Assembly: GCA_964432995.1 (NCBI GenBank)
Contig: CAYSPU010000253.1
Location: 1-8,438, forward strand
Length of the DNA stretch: 8,438 nucleotides
Direction: 5' to 3'
DNA from: CAYSPU01 sp964432995
GTDB lineage: Bacteria > Verrucomicrobiota > Verrucomicrobiia > Limisphaerales > JAHDYP01
In this document: positions 5,338 through 8,438 of the stretch, in pieces
Layout of the letters: the number at the start of each line of letters is the position of its first letter
Position numbering within the stretch: the first letter of the stretch is position 1
The notes under the pieces: generated by a model
Told to the model about the DNA's origin: nothing
What the model saw: the letters and a program-made list of their open reading frames with translations, nothing else
Database searches by the model: none
Position numbers and translations under genes: made by a program

Positions 5338-6231
5338 ATGCGACGACCAATCCACACCCGGATCAACCCGGATTTGTGCACCGGCTGCGGCCGGTGCGTG
5401 GCCGATTGCCCCACCGACGCCCTCGCGATGCAGAACGGCAAGGCCGTCGTTTCGGGGACCGAGTCGCTCGGCTGTGGCCACTGCGCCGCCATCTGCCCGA
5501 CCGGGGCGGTGACGGTGGATGGGATCGAGCACGTGCTGCCGCGGTTGGCAACCGTCGACCTGAGCCGGCCTGCGGGCGAACCGGAGCGCCCGTCCGTCGC
5601 GTCCCTGGTGCGCCTCATGGCGGCCCGCCGGTCGTGTCGTCACTTCGACAGCACTCCGGTCCCGCGAGGAGTCCTTGAGGATCTGGTGCGCATCGGCACG
5701 TTGGCGCCCTCCGGCACCAACAGCCAGGCGTGGACGTTCACCGTCGTGCCCGACCACGCGGCAGTCCAGAAGGCAGGGCGATGGGTCGCCGATTTCTTCC
5801 GCCGACTGAATCGCATATCGGGCAATCCGCTCGCGCGGCTCGTGTCCCGTGAGCTCCGGCGTTACCACGTCGATTACCGCGATGCGGTCATTGAGGGCCT
5901 GCGCGAATACGAACGGGGCGGACGCGACCGGCTCTTCCACCGTGCGGCGGCGCTGATCCTGGTGGGCTCGAAACCCGGAGCCACTTGTCCGGGCGAAGAC
6001 GCGCTATTGGCCACCCAGAACATCCTGCTCGCCGCTGAGGCGATGGGGCTTGGGACCTGCCTGATCGGCTTTGCGGTGGAAGCGATGCGCCATGACCCGC
6101 CCATCCAGCGGCGGCTGGGCATCCCGTCGGAGGAACGAATCCACGCGGTGATCGCCCTGGGGCATCCGGTGCGGTCGTATACCCGGGAGGCGGGGCGCAA
6201 AGCGGCCGACATCCGGTGGGCGAAGGCCTGA
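5338..6231 (+). CDS. Ferredoxin-nitroreductase fusion protein
   Basis: The 297-residue protein starts at ATG 5338, one base after the previous stop (TGACATG), with GGAG at 5322-5325 inside the upstream gene, so translation is probably coupled. Residues 8-60 form a two-cluster ferredoxin domain. Cluster one has Cys14, Cys17, Cys20 and Cys24-Pro. Cluster two has Cys46, Cys49 and Cys53-Pro, but Ser43 stands where the fourth Cys is expected. Residues 88-297 are a nitroreductase-like FMN domain: AARRSCRHFDSTPV (95-108), LAPSGTNSQAWTF (122-134), QNILLAAEAMGLGTCLIGF (227-245) and the ending VIALGHPV (271-278). Such fusions probably pass electrons between Fe-S clusters and FMN; the acceptor here is unknown. 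Pairing with the DUF4405 membrane protein suggests electron exchange at the membrane. The length is normal for the fusion family, and no signal peptide is seen, so it is cytoplasmic. Confidence 0.92.
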   Translation: MRRPIHTRINPDLCTGCGRCVADCPTDALAMQNGKAVVSGTESLGCGHCAAICPTGAVTVDGIEHVLPRLATVDLSRPAGEPERPSVASLVRLMAARRSCRHFDSTPVPRGVLEDLVRIGTLAPSGTNSQAWTFTVVPDHAAVQKAGRWVADFFRRLNRISGNPLARLVSRELRRYHVDYRDAVIEGLREYERGGRDRLFHRAAALILVGSKPGATCPGEDALLATQNILLAAEAMGLGTCLIGFAVEAMRHDPPIQRRLGIPSEERIHAVIALGHPVRSYTREAGRKAADIRWAKA

Positions 6232-6529
6232 TCGCCAGCCGGCACTCCCGCTGCCGGGCTGCGGCCGGGGGATCGATCCGCAGCAGCACGCACACACCCT
6301 CTGCTGCGGCTCAGACGAGCCGCGGTCCCCAACCTTGCGGGCTGTCGAGCGCCTCACCACTGCCGCACGCCAACCGGCCCTTTCGGACCGCGGGTCTTCT
6401 CGACCCGCAGCAGAACGCACACACCCGTGGCTGCGTGGGACGAGTTGCGGTCCGAAACCGCTGGCGGAGTGGCGAGCCGCCGAGGCACGACCACGCCGGA
6501 TCGGGAGATGAACGACGGGGTGAAAGGCG
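6232..6529. repeat. 298-base convergent intergenic region with nested direct and inverted repeats
   Basis: No gene is accepted here. A 25-base sequence at 6275-6299 recurs at 6402-6426 with two mismatches (shared core CGCACACACCC), 127 bases apart. Looser similarity continues to about 6331 and 6458 (GACGAG...GCGGTCC). TTTCGGACCGC (6381-6391) is the exact reverse complement of 6447-6457. Inside it GCGGGTC (6390-6396), loop TTCTC and GACCCGC (6402-6408) form a perfect 7-bp hairpin. Lying between convergent genes, the hairpins could serve as a bidirectional terminator, or the copies may be members of a dispersed intergenic repeat family. Confidence 0.7.
6237..6260 (+). terminator. Bulged hairpin just after the nitroreductase gene
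   Basis: AGCC-GGCA (6237-6244) pairs with TGCC-GGCT (6252-6260) with one bulged G and a 7-base loop, starting 6 bases after the TGA stop. It has an 8-bp GC-rich stem but no following T-run, so it is a candidate 3' end structure, not a certain terminator. Confidence 0.4.
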
Positions 6530-7336
6530 CTACTTCTCGCGCGTGGTGTAGCGCAGGGCGTCTTGGACCTTGGCTTCGGCGAAAGCTCCTTCGAAGTCGG
6601 TGGGATCCTGGTAGAAATAGGGGGCGCGACCGGCGCCCGTCGCGTCCCAACAGTGGAAGAACGACATCTCCTGGGCGCGGACCCAGCGGACCGCACCATC
6701 GGCGAACACCTGGTTTCCTCCGGCGGGTCGCTTGTGGGCGGACTGGTGCGGCGGCACCCCGGTGAAGATGTCGCGATCGTCGGTGCCCCAGACTCCGTTG
6801 ACCTTGACGACCATGTCCGCCGCGAGCGCCCAATGCGGCTGGGAGGTGGAGAGCTTGATGGGGCTGTAGGAACGCCCGATGCCGGCGGTGAACGACGGAT
6901 TGCGCCAGTTGGTGATCCCACCGAAATACTGGTACCCGATCACCCATTGATCGTACGCCGGCTCGTATACGGGATACCGCGGGGGACGGGACGGGCAATT
7001 CCACACGCTGCTGGTGTAATTCGACGACACCTCCAGGCCCACGGTTCGGGCGGCCGCGGCCTCGGGCGGGTTGAGTGCGACTTGAACCTCGTTGAAGCGC
7101 GCCTCGACCACCTTCTCCTGGTTGTCGACGGCGTAAATATGCATTCCCAGCCCAAGCTGTTTGAGGTTGTTGACGCAGGCGATGCGTTTCGCCTTCTCCT
7201 TCGCCTTGGCCAGCGCCGGCAGGAGCATCCCCGCCAGAATCGCGATGATGGCAATGACCACAAGGAGCTCAATGAGCGTGAAGGCGCGCGTCCAACACAC
7301 CCGGCCTCCCGGAGCAATGTGCTTCCTGGCTTTCAT
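6530..7336 (-). CDS. Prepilin-like (type II secretion / type IV pilin-type) protein
   Basis: From ATG 7336 the protein has 268 residues. Residues 1-18 are a basic leader ending in TRA. Cleavage and methylation would fall at Phe19, followed by TLIELLVVIAIIAILAGMLLPAL with Glu23 at mature position +5. A helical spine ALAKAKEKAKRIACVNNLKQLGLG follows. A globular region with paired aromatics (NYTSSVWNCPSRPPRYPVYEPAYDQW) leads to a late His...Asp-Gly motif (His201 to Asp213-Gly214, GGNQVFADGAVRW), a variant of the H-X9-DG signature with 11 residues between. These proteins are abundant in Verrucomicrobiota and Planctomycetota. They are processed by prepilin peptidase and probably localise to the envelope, but individual functions are mostly unknown. 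Alternative starts are GTG 7393, with GGAG 11 bases upstream, and ATG 7387. A longer leader is possible, and the ribosome-binding evidence slightly favours 7393. The gene lies 82 bases from the preceding stop, and no pilus genes are near. Confidence 0.9.
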   Translation of the reverse strand: MKARKHIAPGGRVCWTRAFTLIELLVVIAIIAILAGMLLPALAKAKEKAKRIACVNNLKQLGLGMHIYAVDNQEKVVEARFNEVQVALNPPEAAAARTVGLEVSSNYTSSVWNCPSRPPRYPVYEPAYDQWVIGYQYFGGITNWRNPSFTAGIGRSYSPIKLSTSQPHWALAADMVVKVNGVWGTDDRDIFTGVPPHQSAHKRPAGGNQVFADGAVRWVRAQEMSFFHCWDATGAGRAPYFYQDPTDFEGAFAEAKVQDALRYTTREK

Positions 7337-7418
7337 CGCGGCAAGCGGCGGAGGTCTCTGAGCCGCATTACCCGCATGTTGCGGCATCCGCACGGAACGT
7401 TCAACTCCGATGCGCGGA

Positions 7419-8438
7419 TCACGGGGATACCACCAGGCGATAGAAGCGCTGCGTTTCGGGGGCGACGGCTACCGGAACGCTCATTAGTTCGCCCGTCCCG
7501 GCGATGTTCCCATACTCGGGGACTGCCTCCCATGTCCCGGCCAACAGATCATCCCGCTGCTCGAGGCGGTAGGTCGATCCGGCGTCGGTGAGGAATCCAA
7601 GCGTGAGCACGCCGTCCGCGTAAGCGGCTTGCAGCGCGGGCGCGGTGCTGATGGTGGTTTGCGCGTCCGCGCTGGCCGGGGGCGCTTCCACGTGCCCGAC
7701 ATGATCGCGAGCCACGCTGTAGAAGGAGTAGGTCCGCCCCGCCTCGCCGTGGAAGGGGGCCGACGTTGCGGCGGTGTTGGCCAGCCAAAGCGTCCACGGT
7801 CCGCCATCCTCCGCCACGTAGAGGTCGAAGCTCGCCACTCCGGCGCCCAGGTCCTGTCCGTGCCAACTGACGGCCGAGCCATTCGCCATCAATGGCGGCA
7901 GCGAGTAGACGGCGCTGCTCGGCGCGTCGGCGTCGATGGTCACCAGCGCCTCCATGTTCGGGTCCGTTCCTTTCGCGGGATCCAGAGGGTCGCGCTGGTT
8001 GGTGGCGATGGAGGGGTTCTCGTCGAATTGGATCAGAGCGACGTTTCGGACTTCGGTGCCGGTGGGCAGGCCGGGCTTGGGGCGGATGGTGTAGGCGATG
8101 TGGCCGCGCCCGCGGCCGGTGCCATTCTCCGGCGGGAGGAAGCCGACGTCCACGCTGGGCGGCAGCCCCGTGTCGGGCATGATGGATCGGAAGCTGGCAT
8201 AGACCTCGCCGGTGGCCAGACGGATGCCGGCCTCGATTTCGAGGTTGAAGGTGACCCCCTCGAAGGTCACCGATCGCGAGGTGCGGTAATGCGGTGAATG
8301 CGGCGGCACCACGAGGAACGTATCGCCGAAGCCGATCTCGGTCAGTTCGAACGTGGTCCAGTCGACCTGGCTGGAAAGCTGGTCCTTGATGAGGACCTGT
8401 TGGGCCGGGGCGGTGGCGTTCGTGCGGTTCTCGAAGTG
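7419..8438 (-). CDS. C-terminal part of a large extracellular repeat protein, 5' end outside window
   Basis: The frame is open to the right edge, giving 339 residues of a longer protein. Residues 1-165 look like a DUF11-type conserved repeat or adhesin-like domain: FENRTNATAPAQQVLIKDQL, DWTTFELTEIGFGD, then GHIAYTIRPKPGLPTGTEVRNVALIQFDEN. VTIDADAPSS (166-175) links to a fibronectin-like domain (about 185-263): VSWHGQDLGAGVASFDLYV, WTLWLANTAATSAPF, YSFYSVARDHVGHVE. The last 75 residues (ALQAAYADGVLTLGFLTDAGSTYRLEQRD...TQRFYRLVVSP) match a C-terminal domain typical of secreted Verrucomicrobiota proteins. Binding or adhesion at the cell surface, or a structural role attached to an unseen catalytic part, is likely; no catalytic residues can be pointed to. 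A GTG at 8312 is not the start, because recognisable domain sequence continues upstream of it. Confidence 0.88.
   Translation of the reverse strand, partial: HFENRTNATAPAQQVLIKDQLSSQVDWTTFELTEIGFGDTFLVVPPHSPHYRTSRSVTFEGVTFNLEIEAGIRLATGEVYASFRSIMPDTGLPPSVDVGFLPPENGTGRGRGHIAYTIRPKPGLPTGTEVRNVALIQFDENPSIATNQRDPLDPAKGTDPNMEALVTIDADAPSSAVYSLPPLMANGSAVSWHGQDLGAGVASFDLYVAEDGGPWTLWLANTAATSAPFHGEAGRTYSFYSVARDHVGHVEAPPASADAQTTISTAPALQAAYADGVLTLGFLTDAGSTYRLEQRDDLLAGTWEAVPEYGNIAGTGELMSVPVAVAPETQRFYRLVVSP

Noticed and set aside
6563..7591. Long plus-strand frame across the prepilin-like gene.
   Set aside because: It is antisense to an unmistakable AFTLIELL prepilin sequence and crosses the gap between two minus-strand genes.

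Overview
The window looks like a piece of a draft or metagenome-assembled genome from the Planctomycetota-Verrucomicrobiota-Chlamydiota group, most likely Verrucomicrobiota. The evidence is high GC, long structured intergenic stretches, a prepilin-like protein with an AFTLIELLVVIAII-type start and a late histidine...Asp-Gly motif, a DUF2961 (GH172) secreted hydrolase, a Tat-exported sugar phosphate isomerase-like protein, and the tail of a large extracellular repeat protein of a kind common there. This placement is inference from gene content. A run of 10 Ns at 275-284 marks an assembly gap.

Layout: on the minus strand, read from right to left, are (a) the C-terminal end of a large secreted repeat protein (7419-8438, running off the right edge), (b) a prepilin-like protein (6530-7336), then, after the plus-strand pair, (c) a Tat-exported TIM-barrel sugar isomerase/epimerase-like protein (3207-4145), (d) an uncharacterised acidic protein (1622-2857), and (e) a GH172 hydrolase (1-1034, running off the left edge, split by the N gap). 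On the plus strand is a tight two-gene unit (4434-5336 and 5338-6231): a DUF4405 membrane protein, probably a b-type cytochrome, followed after one base by a ferredoxin-nitroreductase fusion.

The plus-strand pair is the clearest functional unit. A three-helix membrane protein with histidines in its second helix and a duplicated soluble tail is translationally linked to a flavin/iron-sulfur protein, which suggests a membrane-associated redox module of unknown substrate. The GH172 and isomerase-like proteins are both exported and fit extracytoplasmic carbohydrate use, but gaps of 350-590 bases argue against one operon with the acidic protein between them.

Four intergenic regions of about 290-590 bases hold most of the unexplained structure: a 7-base-periodic inverted array (1166-1250), a perfect 14-base tandem duplication that is also a strong G-quadruplex candidate (2899-2926), a perfect 9-bp hairpin with an alternative pairing partner in the divergent region (4283-4345), and a nested direct/inverted repeat cluster in the convergent region (6275-6458). 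No tRNA, rRNA, CRISPR array, transposase or phage gene was seen. I did not find a defence or mobile system.
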